A stretch of DNA of 64,000 bases. It comes from Corynebacterium auriscanis (GTDB taxonomy: Bacteria > Actinomycetota > Actinomycetes > Mycobacteriales > Mycobacteriaceae). The stretch spans positions 2,276,572 through 2,340,571 of the forward strand of contig NZ_CP047046.1 in NCBI RefSeq assembly GCF_030408435.1. The letters are read 5' to 3'. The notes under the pieces were generated by a model. That model did not search any database. It saw only the letters and a list, made by a program, of their open reading frames with translations, and was not told the DNA's origin. Position numbers and translations under genes: made by a program. This document shows, in pieces, positions 8,909-18,011 of the stretch (the first letter of the stretch is position 1; each line of letters begins with the position of its first letter).

Positions 8909-9012
8909 GGTTGCCTGACAAATCCCCCACCCCCGCAGCAATTTCTACGGAAGCTAACAAAAATAGCATTTATTGCACAGAATTTCTTCTCCAACAACTA
9001 TCGTGATCTGTT

Positions 9013-10320
9013 ATGTCTGAAACATCGTCGCGTAGCCAACCCGCTGCTCATGAGGAAAAGAAGATTCTCGCAGCCACCCTCGTAGGTACGACCATTGAGT
9101 GGTACGACTTCTTCATTTACGCTCAAGCCGCCGGGCTGGTGTTTGCCTCCCAGTTTTTCAAGCCCCTAGGCGAGGACAACGCCACACTTGCCCAGATCAT
9201 CTCCTGGGCCTCCTTGGGCATTAGCTTCCTCTTCCGCCCCCTGGGAGCGATGGTCGCTGGTCACCTCGGCGACAAATTGGGTCGCAAGCGCGTTCTCGCC
9301 GCCACCTTGATCTTGATGGGAGCATCCACCGCGGCGATTGGCCTGCTGCCGAGTTACGCCTCCATTGGCATAGCTGCGCCGGTCCTGCTGATCTTGCTGC
9401 GCGTGCTCCAAGGCTTTTCCGCCGGTGGCGAGTGGGGTGGCGCCGCCCTTTTGGCAGTGGAACACGCACCTCGCAACAAGCGCGGCCTATTTGGTTCCTA
9501 CCCTCAGCTGGGCGTGCCACTCGGACTCTCCGCCGCCACGGCGGTTCTGCTGATTCTCACGGCCATCGTCGGTAAAGATGGTTACATCGAGTGGGCGTGG
9601 CGCATCCCATTCCTCCTCTCCATCGCACTCGTGGTGGTGGGTGCAATCGTTCGCTCCCGCGTGGCCGAATCTCCCGTGTTCGAAGAAATCCGTGAACGCG
9701 CACAGCAGTCCAGTGCCCCCTTGGGCGTAATGATGCGCGAGCACCCTGGTCTGGTAGTCAAAGCAGCCCTGATCTTCGCCGCCAACAACGCAATCGGCTA
9801 CATGGTCATCGCGTTCATGGGATCGTACGCAGCCAAGACGTTGAAACTACCCCAGCAGCAAGTGTTCATCGCCGTCATCGTGGCTTCCCTCCTGTGGGCC
9901 GCTCTCACCTTGTGGTCGGGCGCGTTGTCGGACAAGATCGGCCGCCGCCAAGCCTTTACTCTCGGCTACATTTCCCTGTTCGTCTTAATCGTGCCCGTCT
10001 GGCTACTGATCGATACGGGCAAAATAGTGTGGTTCACCGTTGGCATCCTGTTGCTCATCCCTGGCTTGGCCCTGAGCTACGGTCCACAATCCGCCATGTA
10101 CGCCGAATTGTTCCCCCGCTCCATCCGTTTCTCCGGAGTGTCTGTTGGATACGCATTGGGGTCCGTGCTGGGCGGAGCTTTCGCACCTATGATTGCGCAA
10201 CTTCTGCTGGATAAGACCGGCCATGCCTGGTCCATCGGCATCTACCTCATGGTCTTGCTGGCCATCTCTACAGCTGCCACGTTGACTGCACCGAAGGATC
10301 TACACACCCGCGAGCTGTAA
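9013..10320 (+). CDS. MFS transporter, metabolite:H+ symporter (MHS) family
   Basis: This is a 435-residue, 12-helix secondary transporter of the MHS family (ShiA/ProP/CitA-like). The family hallmark GTTIEWYDFFIYA is at residues 25-37. The MFS loop motif GHLGDKLGRKRVL follows (about 83-95) and its repeat GALSDKIGRR near 300. RVLQGFSAGGEWGGAALL in helix 4 is also typical of MHS members. The substrate cannot be assigned; known members carry shikimate, proline/betaine, citrate or alpha-ketoglutarate. It is divergent from the siderophore operon across a region with two DtxR-like sites, so iron control, perhaps of a chelating carboxylate, is possible but unproven. Confidence 0.88.
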   Translation: MSETSSRSQPAAHEEKKILAATLVGTTIEWYDFFIYAQAAGLVFASQFFKPLGEDNATLAQIISWASLGISFLFRPLGAMVAGHLGDKLGRKRVLAATLILMGASTAAIGLLPSYASIGIAAPVLLILLRVLQGFSAGGEWGGAALLAVEHAPRNKRGLFGSYPQLGVPLGLSAATAVLLILTAIVGKDGYIEWAWRIPFLLSIALVVVGAIVRSRVAESPVFEEIRERAQQSSAPLGVMMREHPGLVVKAALIFAANNAIGYMVIAFMGSYAAKTLKLPQQQVFIAVIVASLLWAALTLWSGALSDKIGRRQAFTLGYISLFVLIVPVWLLIDTGKIVWFTVGILLLIPGLALSYGPQSAMYAELFPRSIRFSGVSVGYALGSVLGGAFAPMIAQLLLDKTGHAWSIGIYLMVLLAISTAATLTAPKDLHTREL

Positions 10321-10360
10321 GCCCCTTCCGGACCCTTCACTCCTATTCGCCGCCGAACCG

Positions 10361-11503
10361 TTAAATCTCTTTTTCGGTTTGGCTGTATTTCTTTTCCGAC
10401 GCCACCCTAGCCTCCCGCCACCACCGCTCGTTGGCTTGGTACCAATCCACAGTGGCCACAAGCCCTTCACGGAAGTCCGTGTACCTCGGTTGCCATCCGA
10501 TGGCCTGAATACTGCTCGGATCAATCGCGTATCGGCGGTCGTGGCCTGGGCGATCAGTCACGTGGACGAAATCATCAGCACTGCGCCCAAAGACCTCCAG
10601 AAGATCCCGCACAACCTCAATGTTGCTGCGCTCCCCGTCCGCGCCAATGAGGAACGTTTGTCCGTTTTCAATGGCAACGGAGGCGGGGTCTGACGCTGCC
10701 ACCGCATCGAGGATCGCCCACACCGCGTCGTTGTGATCATCTACGTGGATCCAATCCCGCACGTTGGCACCGGTGCCGTACAACCGCGGTTTCTCGCCAT
10801 CAATTAAGCCTGTGATCTGCCGGGGGATGAACTTCTCCGGATGCTGGCGCGGACCGTAGTTATTGGAACAGTTGCTAATGGTTGCGGAAAGCCCGCGGGA
10901 GCGTACAAAGGCCCTCACGAAATGGTCCGCAGAGGCCTTGGAGGCGGAGTACGGGGAACTGGGTGCGTAGGGAGTATCGACGGTAAACCGCGCTGGATCA
11001 TCGAGAGCGAGGTCCCCAAACACCTCGTCGGTAGAGATGTGGTGCACATGGATGCCATGCCGCACGGCGGCCTCGCACAAATTAACCGTGCCTTCCACAT
11101 TGGTCCGGGCAAAGATCCCGGGCCGCAACAGCGAATTATCATTGTGACTTTCAGCCGCAAAGTGAACGATTGCCGCATGGGAATTGGTACTCGGCAAACC
11201 GGCCACCCAATCGGAAACTAGGGTTGCGACCGCGTGGGCGTCGGCAATATCCACCTGCAAAAAAGAAAAGCGATCGGGAAAGGCCTGCACAAGTGGCACC
11301 CCATCGGGGGTGGTGAGGTTGGCGGGATTGGCGGCGTACGTCATGGAGTCGACCATAAGGATGCGTACTTCGGGGCGGTGCGCCAACGTGCGGTGGACAA
11401 AGTTGGAGCCAATGAACCCGGCACCACCCGTGACGAGCAGTTCCGTGAAGGCGCCGGCAGCACCTGAGTCGCACTGAGAGGCAGCAGTGGAGGTGACACT
11501 CAT
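10361..11503 (-). CDS. rmlB: RmlB, dTDP-glucose 4,6-dehydratase
   Basis: This extended SDR enzyme converts dTDP-glucose to dTDP-4-keto-6-deoxyglucose, the step between RmlA and RmlC. Starting at ATG 11503 it has 380 residues. The Rossmann motif GGAGFIGSN is near residue 24, the catalytic Asp-Glu lies in STDEVFGD and the Tyr-x-x-x-Lys in YSASK. A frame extension to 11614 is possible but unsupported. The gene is 6 kb from rmlA/rmlC and directly downstream of ccsB. The last codons (VASEKKYSQTEKEI) contain a copy of the dispersed CGACGCC motif, which may have shaped this C-terminus. Confidence 0.92.
   Translation of the reverse strand: MSVTSTAASQCDSGAAGAFTELLVTGGAGFIGSNFVHRTLAHRPEVRILMVDSMTYAANPANLTTPDGVPLVQAFPDRFSFLQVDIADAHAVATLVSDWVAGLPSTNSHAAIVHFAAESHNDNSLLRPGIFARTNVEGTVNLCEAAVRHGIHVHHISTDEVFGDLALDDPARFTVDTPYAPSSPYSASKASADHFVRAFVRSRGLSATISNCSNNYGPRQHPEKFIPRQITGLIDGEKPRLYGTGANVRDWIHVDDHNDAVWAILDAVAASDPASVAIENGQTFLIGADGERSNIEVVRDLLEVFGRSADDFVHVTDRPGHDRRYAIDPSSIQAIGWQPRYTDFREGLVATVDWYQANERWWREARVASEKKYSQTEKEI
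10394..10407 (+). repeat. Dispersed motif copy (TTCCGACGCCACCC)
   Basis: This is an exact 14-base copy of the motif at 4236 and 25075, again preceded by a T-rich run (10388-10395). It lies in the last codons of rmlB. Confidence 0.8.
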
Positions 11504-11537
11504 ACTTAGAGCATAGAGGGCACGCACGGGGAGGGGA

Positions 11538-12623
11538 CTAGTTGAGCCCCGCGTACGAGTGCAGACCCGCAATAACGATGTTGATGAAGAACAAGTTGAA
11601 CACCATCGTCGCAAATGCCACGACGTTGATCCAGGCGGATGCCTTACGGAACCCCGGCGTCGCTCGAGCGTGCAGGTACGCCGCGTAGAGGATCCAGGTG
11701 ATCAGGGACACGGTCTCCTTCGGATCCCATCCCCAGAAACGGCCCCATGCCGCGTCAGCCCAGATGGCGCCAAAGATGATACCCAAACCGAAAATCGGGA
11801 GAGTCCACACACACGCGCGATATGCCAGGGCATCCAGCTTCTCAGCTGCGGGCAGTGGCGAAATGATCGCACCGAGCACCCCCTTCTCCTGACCCTTGGG
11901 TTGCGTCCGGCGGAACAAGTACATCAAGGAGGCGATGCCGGAAACCAAGCCAATGCCACCACCGATAGACACGGTAGAGACGTGAATCACGAACCAGTAG
12001 GAACGCAGGGAAGGAACCAGCGGTGCGGTCTCGGCGTACAGCTTTGTACCCGCGTAAAACATCACGGCCACCACGGGAACCAGCACCCACGGCCACATCA
12101 CGCGCATGGACTTGCGGCGAATAACGAACGCGGTGATCACCATGCCGAACAGGGTGACCATCGTGATGTATTCAAACAGGTTGCCCCACGGGAAGCGATG
12201 AGTTGCCGTTCCACGCAGTACGACCTGCAAAAAATGCACCGCAATACCCAGCCACACCAATGCCTGGGTAATACCGCCCCACTTATCGGCGCGCTTCACG
12301 CGTGCGATGACGTTTTCGGAACGCAGGCGTTCCGGCAGGTGATCTTCCAGCGCTGTACCGCGGGAATCGTCACCGCGTTCCAACGTGGCTACACCACTAG
12401 ACCCCCCAGTGGCCGCACTAGCGCCAACCGCCGACGCGACCTCTGCGCCCTTACTCAGCTTCTTCATTTCAGCAGCGCGTGCCGCGCGCAGCTCATTGGC
12501 GATACGCACCATGCCATAGAAGACCAACGACACAGCTAGTGCCAATAGGTAAATGCCCACGGTGGTGCGGTAGGCCAAATCGGAAAACTGCGATAAATCC
12601 TGATCGATGTTCATCTCAACCAC
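11538..12623 (-). CDS. ccsB: CcsB/ResC, cytochrome c synthase subunit
   Basis: This is the integral membrane heme-handling subunit of system II cytochrome c maturation, which works with ResB to attach heme to apocytochrome c outside the membrane. It has 361 residues and about eight helices. The Trp-rich heme motif is visible near residue 280 (WGRFWGWDPKE), with conserved His residues in HVSTVSIGGG and YLHARATPG. A 70-residue charged linker (about 50-120) follows helix 1. The GTG at 12623 has GAAGGA five bases upstream; ATG 12614 is an alternative. It lies 91 bp downstream of resB in the same direction. Confidence 0.92.
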   Translation of the reverse strand: MVEMNIDQDLSQFSDLAYRTTVGIYLLALAVSLVFYGMVRIANELRAARAAEMKKLSKGAEVASAVGASAATGGSSGVATLERGDDSRGTALEDHLPERLRSENVIARVKRADKWGGITQALVWLGIAVHFLQVVLRGTATHRFPWGNLFEYITMVTLFGMVITAFVIRRKSMRVMWPWVLVPVVAVMFYAGTKLYAETAPLVPSLRSYWFVIHVSTVSIGGGIGLVSGIASLMYLFRRTQPKGQEKGVLGAIISPLPAAEKLDALAYRACVWTLPIFGLGIIFGAIWADAAWGRFWGWDPKETVSLITWILYAAYLHARATPGFRKASAWINVVAFATMVFNLFFINIVIAGLHSYAGLN

Positions 12624-12714
12624 TCAAATCCTTCGCGAATACGCGCCTCGTTCCGCAATCCGGCTGAGGATCCGAAGCGGGGCAATAGATCTAAAACTAG
12701 CCGTTTGACTAGGC

Positions 12715-14442
12715 CTAAACAAGATGGTCGTCCAAGCCGTCGTTGTACCGGTGATCCCAATCCGAGTTACTTGCGTCATGGGTATCGTCAAGGTCCTCTT
12801 CCTCCAGACCCAGCAACCGCTCGGCCTTTCGGTTGAATTCACGGCCCCAGCCGGCAGAATCGGTGCGGGACAAACCGGCGATTTCAATCGTCGTCGTGCC
12901 AGTCCCATTCGGAATCAAACGGACCCAGAACCGGCGGCGCTTGATCATCAAAGACAGCGCCAAGCTTCCCAGCATCAACACTGCGAACACCAGTACCGCG
13001 TACACCGTTGGATCGCGGGAGACCTGCAGGTTCACAAATTCCTCAGCACCATCGAAGGTAATTTTAGTGCCATCGTCGAGCGTTACGGACTCGCCTTTTT
13101 TCAGGTTTACGCGGTCCAACATTTGCATCGCGCCACTGTGCATCTGTCCCGGATCGAGGGAGAAAATATTCTGGCTGCGACCACCATCCAGTCCAGTGTC
13201 ACCGCGGTAGACGTCCACAGCCACGGCTGGGTCACGCATCGCTGGGAAGTTCGAGCTGAGGATCTTGTTATTCGGCCCAGTGAATTCCGCTGACGGCGCG
13301 AACAGACCTTGGATGCTGATCTGGTGTGCGCGGCGATCCTGCAGGTTCGGATACATACCCGCCGGTGGATCCCACCGCATCGCTCCGGAGGACAGGAAGA
13401 ACGTCAGATCATCAGGTCGGAACTGAGTGGTCTCCGTGCGCTTTTCACCATTCGGCCATTCAATGGTGAATGTGGGGGCGTAACCGTGGCCCTGCAAGTA
13501 CACGCGGTTACCCGCTAAGCGCAGTGGGTGATTCACACTCAACGTGGCCTGGTTCCACTCTTCCTTCGGCTTAAACGCCTGTTCGGGGTTAGCCCAATCG
13601 ATGTTGGATGCGAACTCCACCGCTTGGCCGTTCGGCGTATAAGTGGCCGAAAAGTCCTTGACGTTCACGCAGAACGGAGTAAGCCCCGTACCGTCGAATA
13701 GCGCACCATGGCGGAAAGAATCGAAGTTGGAGACCGCGGAGTTACAAAACTCGGATTGCTCCGTGCCGGCTACCACGATCACTTGGCCCTCATAGTAGGC
13801 CAAGCGCCCCAATCCAACAGCTGCCAAAATACCTACAAGCGCCAAGTGGAACACCAAGTTTGCCGCCTCGCGCAGATATCCCTTCTCGGCAGAGATTGAC
13901 CAGTGGCCCGCACGGTCGTCCTCGGCCGGGGTTTCGCGGACATTCCATCCCTTGAACATCTCGCGCACGCGCTTCTTGGCAGTGCTCTCGTCCACCTCCA
14001 CTTCCCCACTGACGGAATGCGGCATGCGCGTCAATCGCTTCGGCGCCATCGGTGGATGAGTGCGCAAGGCCTTGTAGTGGTCCCATGTGCGCGGCAGGAT
14101 GCAGCCAATCAAGGACAGCACCAGCAGCACATAGATGGCGGTGAACCAGGGGGACGAGAACACATCGAAAAGCCCCAGTTTGTCGAAGACCTGCGCGGTC
14201 TTCCCATTGGCGTTGATGTAATCCAGCACCTTGGACTCGTTGAGCGACCGCTGTGGCAACAGCGCACCGGGAATCGCGGCAATCGCCAGCAAGAACAACA
14301 GCACCAACGCCGTCTTCATCTTGGTCAGCCACAGCCACCCCCTCTTCGGCCAGTCCACAATCCGCGCGGCCACACTGCGTCGCTTCGGCCCGGACTGTGC
14401 CGTCGCTGCAGGCTGGCGCTGGTCAGTGTTGTCTTTTTTCAT
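12715..14442 (-). CDS. resB: ResB, cytochrome c biogenesis protein
   Basis: ResB/Ccs1 forms the system II heme-delivery complex with CcsB. It has 575 residues from ATG 14442. Three membrane helices lie in the N-terminal part (LVLLFLLAIAAIPGALLPQ; FTAIYVLLVLSLIGCILPR; LVFHLALVGILAAVGLGRL). A large extracytoplasmic domain and a final helix near residue 480 (VYAVLVFAVLMLGSLALSLM) follow. ALLPQRSLNE and GCILPRTWDH are family features. A GTG 39 bp upstream (14481) is open but lacks an SD; ATG 14442 has GGAA nine bases before it. The Asp-rich C-terminus (EEEDLDDTHDAS) is unusual. Confidence 0.92.
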   Translation of the reverse strand: MKKDNTDQRQPAATAQSGPKRRSVAARIVDWPKRGWLWLTKMKTALVLLFLLAIAAIPGALLPQRSLNESKVLDYINANGKTAQVFDKLGLFDVFSSPWFTAIYVLLVLSLIGCILPRTWDHYKALRTHPPMAPKRLTRMPHSVSGEVEVDESTAKKRVREMFKGWNVRETPAEDDRAGHWSISAEKGYLREAANLVFHLALVGILAAVGLGRLAYYEGQVIVVAGTEQSEFCNSAVSNFDSFRHGALFDGTGLTPFCVNVKDFSATYTPNGQAVEFASNIDWANPEQAFKPKEEWNQATLSVNHPLRLAGNRVYLQGHGYAPTFTIEWPNGEKRTETTQFRPDDLTFFLSSGAMRWDPPAGMYPNLQDRRAHQISIQGLFAPSAEFTGPNNKILSSNFPAMRDPAVAVDVYRGDTGLDGGRSQNIFSLDPGQMHSGAMQMLDRVNLKKGESVTLDDGTKITFDGAEEFVNLQVSRDPTVYAVLVFAVLMLGSLALSLMIKRRRFWVRLIPNGTGTTTIEIAGLSRTDSAGWGREFNRKAERLLGLEEEDLDDTHDASNSDWDHRYNDGLDDHLV

Positions 14443-14525
14443 TGCCTCTAGTTCCGTTGTCTTCGCTGACTTCTTCTTCACGAACCGTCAATCGCTTTCT
14501 TTTCTCGACGCCCATTCCCAGCGGG

Positions 14526-15332
14526 TTAAATGGGCAGCGTGGCGTCGGAAATAAATGCCTGGCGAATGTACTCCACGAAAACCGCCCACTGGCCGGTGAC
14601 CAGCAACAACCCCACGATGATCAACAATGCTCCGCCAATCATCTGAATGAGTCGGGAGTGCCGGCGCAGCCAGCCCACCCCGGTCAGGGCCTTGGAGGAT
14701 CCGAACGCGACCAAGATGAATGGCAATCCCAAGCCCAGGCAATAAGCAATGATGAGGGCAACTCCGCGGGCTGCCGTCATGCCTTGAGTGCCGGTGGAAA
14801 CCGAGATGATCGCGGCCAGCGTGGGACCCAAACACGGAGTCCAACCGAGCGCGAACACACCGCCCAGCAAGGGGGCCCCGGCGATGGTGGTCCAACGTTT
14901 GGGCGCCAATCGGGTATCGCGCTGTAGGGGTTTGATGAATCCCAAAAAGACGATTCCCATGATGATGGTGACCACTCCGCCCACGCGCATGAGCAGCTCT
15001 TGATTGAGCTGCAACGCGGTTATCGCGCCGAAAACACTGACGGAGGCGAGGACGAAAACCACCGTGAAGCCGGCAACGAACATCAACGCCGCGGACGCGG
15101 TTTTCGCCCGGCGCGCTTTCACCACGGTGCCCTGGGCAGTGTATTCGGTTTCCGCTCCCACCACGCCAGCCAGGTAGGAAATATAACCCGGTACCAGCGG
15201 AATCACACACGGGGAGGCGAAGGAGACCACCCCGGCGAGGGCAGCGGCCAGCAGGGCCAGAATGATCGGGCCGGACGCGGCTGTATCCGCAAACGACTGC
15301 CCGATCGACGACTGGGCGGCTAGGTACGTCAT
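14526..15332 (-). CDS. ccdA: CcdA/DsbD-type thiol-disulfide transmembrane protein
   Basis: This protein moves reducing equivalents from cytoplasmic thioredoxin across the membrane to ResA, which keeps apocytochrome c thiols reduced. It has 268 residues and six helices. Both redox cysteines are visible in the family positions, in FASPCVIPLVPGY and GWTPCLGPTLAA. ATG 15332 overlaps the resA stop (ATGA), so the two are translationally coupled. The GTG start further upstream (15371) would lie deep in resA and is rejected. Confidence 0.93.
   Translation of the reverse strand: MTYLAAQSSIGQSFADTAASGPIILALLAAALAGVVSFASPCVIPLVPGYISYLAGVVGAETEYTAQGTVVKARRAKTASAALMFVAGFTVVFVLASVSVFGAITALQLNQELLMRVGGVVTIIMGIVFLGFIKPLQRDTRLAPKRWTTIAGAPLLGGVFALGWTPCLGPTLAAIISVSTGTQGMTAARGVALIIAYCLGLGLPFILVAFGSSKALTGVGWLRRHSRLIQMIGGALLIIVGLLLVTGQWAVFVEYIRQAFISDATLPI
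14537..14550 (-). repeat. Dispersed motif near-copy, inverted
   Basis: On the minus strand this reads TTCCGACGCCACGC, 13 of 14 bases of the motif at 4236, 10394 and 25075, after a T-rich ATTTAT stretch. A weaker copy, TCTCGACGCCCATT, lies in opposite orientation at 14503-14516, so the two flank the ccdA stop as an inverted pair. Confidence 0.55.
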
Positions 15333-15943
15333 TTTTCGGATTCTTCCAGCAGCGGTTGAACTACCTTCCACAACTCATCATCGGTGACTTCCTTCAGGAA
15401 GATATGCGCGGGACGGTGCTGCTTATCTAGGACGATGGTGGTGGGAATCACACTGGCTGGAACACCGCCCAACGCCAGTGCCGTCTTAAACGGCGGATCG
15501 TAGATAGACGGGTAGGTAATGCCGTTGTCCTTGACGAAATCCTGGGGCTTCGAACGGGCTGCATCGCGCACATTGATCCCCAGCAGGGTGCCACGACCGT
15601 CTTTTTCTAGCTTTTCCTGTACCCGCTGCAGGTCGTCGGATTCCGAACGGCACGGCCCGCACCATTGTCCCCAGGAGTTCAACACGACGACCTTGTTGTC
15701 GAAATCGCTGAGCTGGATGGGTTTATCGGACAACAGGTCCTTGCCCTCAAAATTCTGCACTTCTTTGCGCTCGCTGGGCGGGTAAGAAATGCTTGTTTGT
15801 CCACCGGGGGAAACGAATTGGAAGGTTCCCCCCACAGCTACGGCATTCTGCCCAGCCGTGTTTTCTTCGCCACAGGCTGCAATAGTGGCTGAGAGCCCGA
15901 TCGTGGCAATGGTCGCACCGATCTTCTTGAACCTAGACTGCAT
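15329..15943 (-). CDS. resA: ResA/TlpA-like thiol-disulfide oxidoreductase lipoprotein
   Basis: This membrane-anchored thioredoxin-fold protein reduces the CxxCH cysteines of apocytochrome c before heme attachment. It has 204 residues. The signal peptide ends in a lipobox (TIAACG, Cys at residue 24). The active site WGQWCGPC is near residue 92 and the cis-Pro region is SVIPTTIVLD. It is followed directly by ccdA (4-bp overlap) and preceded by a histidine phosphatase gene 6 bp away. The role follows from the gene order resA-ccdA-resB-ccsB. Confidence 0.92.
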   Translation of the reverse strand: MQSRFKKIGATIATIGLSATIAACGEENTAGQNAVAVGGTFQFVSPGGQTSISYPPSERKEVQNFEGKDLLSDKPIQLSDFDNKVVVLNSWGQWCGPCRSESDDLQRVQEKLEKDGRGTLLGINVRDAARSKPQDFVKDNGITYPSIYDPPFKTALALGGVPASVIPTTIVLDKQHRPAHIFLKEVTDDELWKVVQPLLEESEK

Positions 15944-15949
15944 CGCTAC

Positions 15950-16555
15950 CTAAATCTCCTGCGCTGGCTCTGAGTAATAGATATCCGTCAAGTGCGCACC
16001 ATCGAAAACGAGGGAAGTTACAGAGGCCACCTCGCATTGACGGGCCGCTGGGTTGTGAGCCAAGGGCAGGCCCATGGCATCACGCTGGATCATGACGATC
16101 GGCAGCTGATGACTCACCAGCACGGCTTCATGACCGCGCGCTTTATCGCGAGCGGCCTCCACGGCCGCCCACATGCGATCGCGAATCTCAGTATAAGGCT
16201 CGCCCCAGCTGGGGACAGTGGGGTTTTTCAACAGTGGCCACAACTTTGGGTTCCACAGTTCGCTGCGAATGCCCTTGATGTGCCGCCCCTCCAACTGGTT
16301 GCCGGCTTCCAGCAGGCGTTCATCTGTTTCGATGGAAAGATTGGTGGCCTTGGCGATCGGAGCCGCGGTCTCCTGCGCGCGCTGCAGCGGTGAGGCAGCC
16401 ACATAGGTGACGTCGTGATCCGCGAAGTCCCGGGCGACCGCGTGAGCCATATTCCGCCCGCGTTCCGAGAGGTGATATCCGGGGATACGCCCGTAGAGAA
16501 TCTTCTCTGGATTGTGGACTAAGCCGTGACGAACCAAGTGAACGATCGTTGCCAT
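15950..16555 (-). CDS. Histidine phosphatase (phosphoglycerate mutase-like) family protein
   Basis: This is a 201-residue protein of the histidine phosphatase superfamily. The phospho-acceptor motif LVRHGLVHNPEK lies at the N-terminus (residues 5-16), the second Arg in ASPLQRAQETA and the C-terminal His in VLVSHQLPI. It is not the glycolytic mutase, which is encoded at 36471-37253. ATG 16555 was chosen because the RHG motif then begins at residue 8, as in relatives. In corynebacteria a gene of this type sits between hemL and resA; its substrate is unknown. The spacing to resA is 6 bp. Confidence 0.88.
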   Translation of the reverse strand: MATIVHLVRHGLVHNPEKILYGRIPGYHLSERGRNMAHAVARDFADHDVTYVAASPLQRAQETAAPIAKATNLSIETDERLLEAGNQLEGRHIKGIRSELWNPKLWPLLKNPTVPSWGEPYTEIRDRMWAAVEAARDKARGHEAVLVSHQLPIVMIQRDAMGLPLAHNPAARQCEVASVTSLVFDGAHLTDIYYSEPAQEI

Positions 16556-16649
16556 GGTGTTGTAGTTTAGCGCCCTTCGGCTCAGTCTCCTAAGCGGGTT
16601 TATTGCCGAGACCTTGGGTTTTCCTGCCAAACCGCTGGAGTGCCAGCGA

Positions 16650-17960
16650 TCACGCTTCCGCAGCGGCCGCGGCTTTCGCCGCCGCTGCGGCCGCCTTCTC
16701 GATCCGCGCGAAGTCATCGTCGGTCAAAGCCGCGGAGACAAACCAAGTTTCGAACACACTCGGGGGTGCAAAAACACCGCCGTCTAACAGCGCGTGGAAG
16801 AACGGGGCGTAACGGAAAGTCTCGGCCGCTTGCATCTGCTCGAAGTTCGTCCCCTCCCCCTCCGCAAATCGGAAGCTGAACATACTGCCCGCCCGTTGGA
16901 CGTGGTGGGTAACGGATTCAGCGCTCAGAGCATCCGAGATCAGCTGAGCAACCCGATCCGCATTGGAATCGAGCGTGCGGTAGACGGCGGCGTCGGCCAA
17001 TTGCAAAGAACGCAAACCAGAGGCCACAGCAACGGGATTGCCCGAGAGCGTGCCTGCCTGGTAAACGGGGCCGACCGGAGCAAGGTGATCCATGATGTCC
17101 GCCCGGCCGCCAAACGCAGCCGCTGGCAGACCGCCGGATACGACCTTGCCGAACGTGGTGAGGTCACCGGCAACTGCATCCTTTCCGTACCAGCCCTGCT
17201 CCGAAACACGGAAGCCAGTCATCACCTCATCCAGAATCAGCAGCGCGCCGTTGGTGTGGCAAACTTCCTTGAGCTGCGCGTTAAATTCACCGGGATTAAC
17301 GGTGCCCATATTGCCCGCAGCGGCCTCGACGATCACTGCTGCAACCTGGCCCTCGTTGTCCGCGAAGGCCTTCTTGACGGCCTCAAAATCGCGGTACGGC
17401 ACCACGATCGTATCCGCAGCTGCGGCCTTGGTGATGCCTGGGGAATCTGGTAGGCCAAAGGTGGCAACACCGGAACCGGCGGCCACCAGAAGGGAATCCA
17501 CGTGGCCGTGGTAGCAACCCTCAAATTTGATGATCTTGTCTCGGCCGGTAAAACCGCGCGCCAGGCGGGTGGCGGACATTGTGGCCTCGGTGCCAGAGTT
17601 CACCAACCGCACCTTCTCGGCACTCGTACGACGAACGATCTCGTCGACCAGGTCGACCTCCATGCTGGTGGGCGCACCGTACGACAACCCCTTAGCAGCG
17701 GCGGCGGCCACGGCATCCACGATCTCCGGGTGCGCGTGCCCGTGGATCATGGGGCCCCAGGAGCAGATGAGGTCAACATAGGTATTGCCGTCCTCGTCGT
17801 GCAGGTGGGATCCCTTGGCGCTGGTGATGAAAGGAGCAGTTCCGCCGACGGAGCCGAAAGCGCGCACTGGTGAATTCACCCCACCTGGGATGACCTTGCG
17901 GGCGCGTTCCATGGAAGCTGCGCTAGTAGTGTGATCCAAATGTGCGGCAGGGGTGGACAC
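16650..17960 (-). CDS. hemL: HemL, glutamate-1-semialdehyde 2,1-aminomutase
   Basis: This PLP enzyme makes 5-aminolevulinate from glutamate-1-semialdehyde, the second step of the C5 pathway that begins with HemA. It has 436 residues, the normal size. [13 protein letters not shown] lies near the N-terminus and [13 protein letters not shown] binds the phosphate. Lys272 in [11 protein letters not shown] is the Schiff-base lysine and [11 protein letters not shown] the PLP Asp region. The C-terminus is an Ala/Lys-rich tail. The GTG start has AAGGAG upstream. It is in the hem run, downstream of the P-type ATPase homologue. Confidence 0.95.
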   Translation of the reverse strand: MSTPAAHLDHTTSAASMERARKVIPGGVNSPVRAFGSVGGTAPFITSAKGSHLHDEDGNTYVDLICSWGPMIHGHAHPEIVDAVAAAAAKGLSYGAPTSMEVDLVDEIVRRTSAEKVRLVNSGTEATMSATRLARGFTGRDKIIKFEGCYHGHVDSLLVAAGSGVATFGLPDSPGITKAAAADTIVVPYRDFEAVKKAFADNEGQVAAVIVEAAAGNMGTVNPGEFNAQLKEVCHTNGALLILDEVMTGFRVSEQGWYGKDAVAGDLTTFGKVVSGGLPAAAFGGRADIMDHLAPVGPVYQAGTLSGNPVAVASGLRSLQLADAAVYRTLDSNADRVAQLISDALSAESVTHHVQRAGSMFSFRFAEGEGTNFEQMQAAETFRYAPFFHALLDGGVFAPPSVFETWFVSAALTDDDFARIEKAAAAAAKAAAAAEA

Positions 17961-18011
17961 GTTGAGGTGTGCTCCTTACGATTGTTTCGGCGATTCGGTG
18001 CTCCCCCTAGC

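Noticed and set aside
8902-8920. Third DtxR box (TAGGGTTGCCTGA)
   Set aside because: Alignment to the consensus breaks down after the left half, with too many mismatches.
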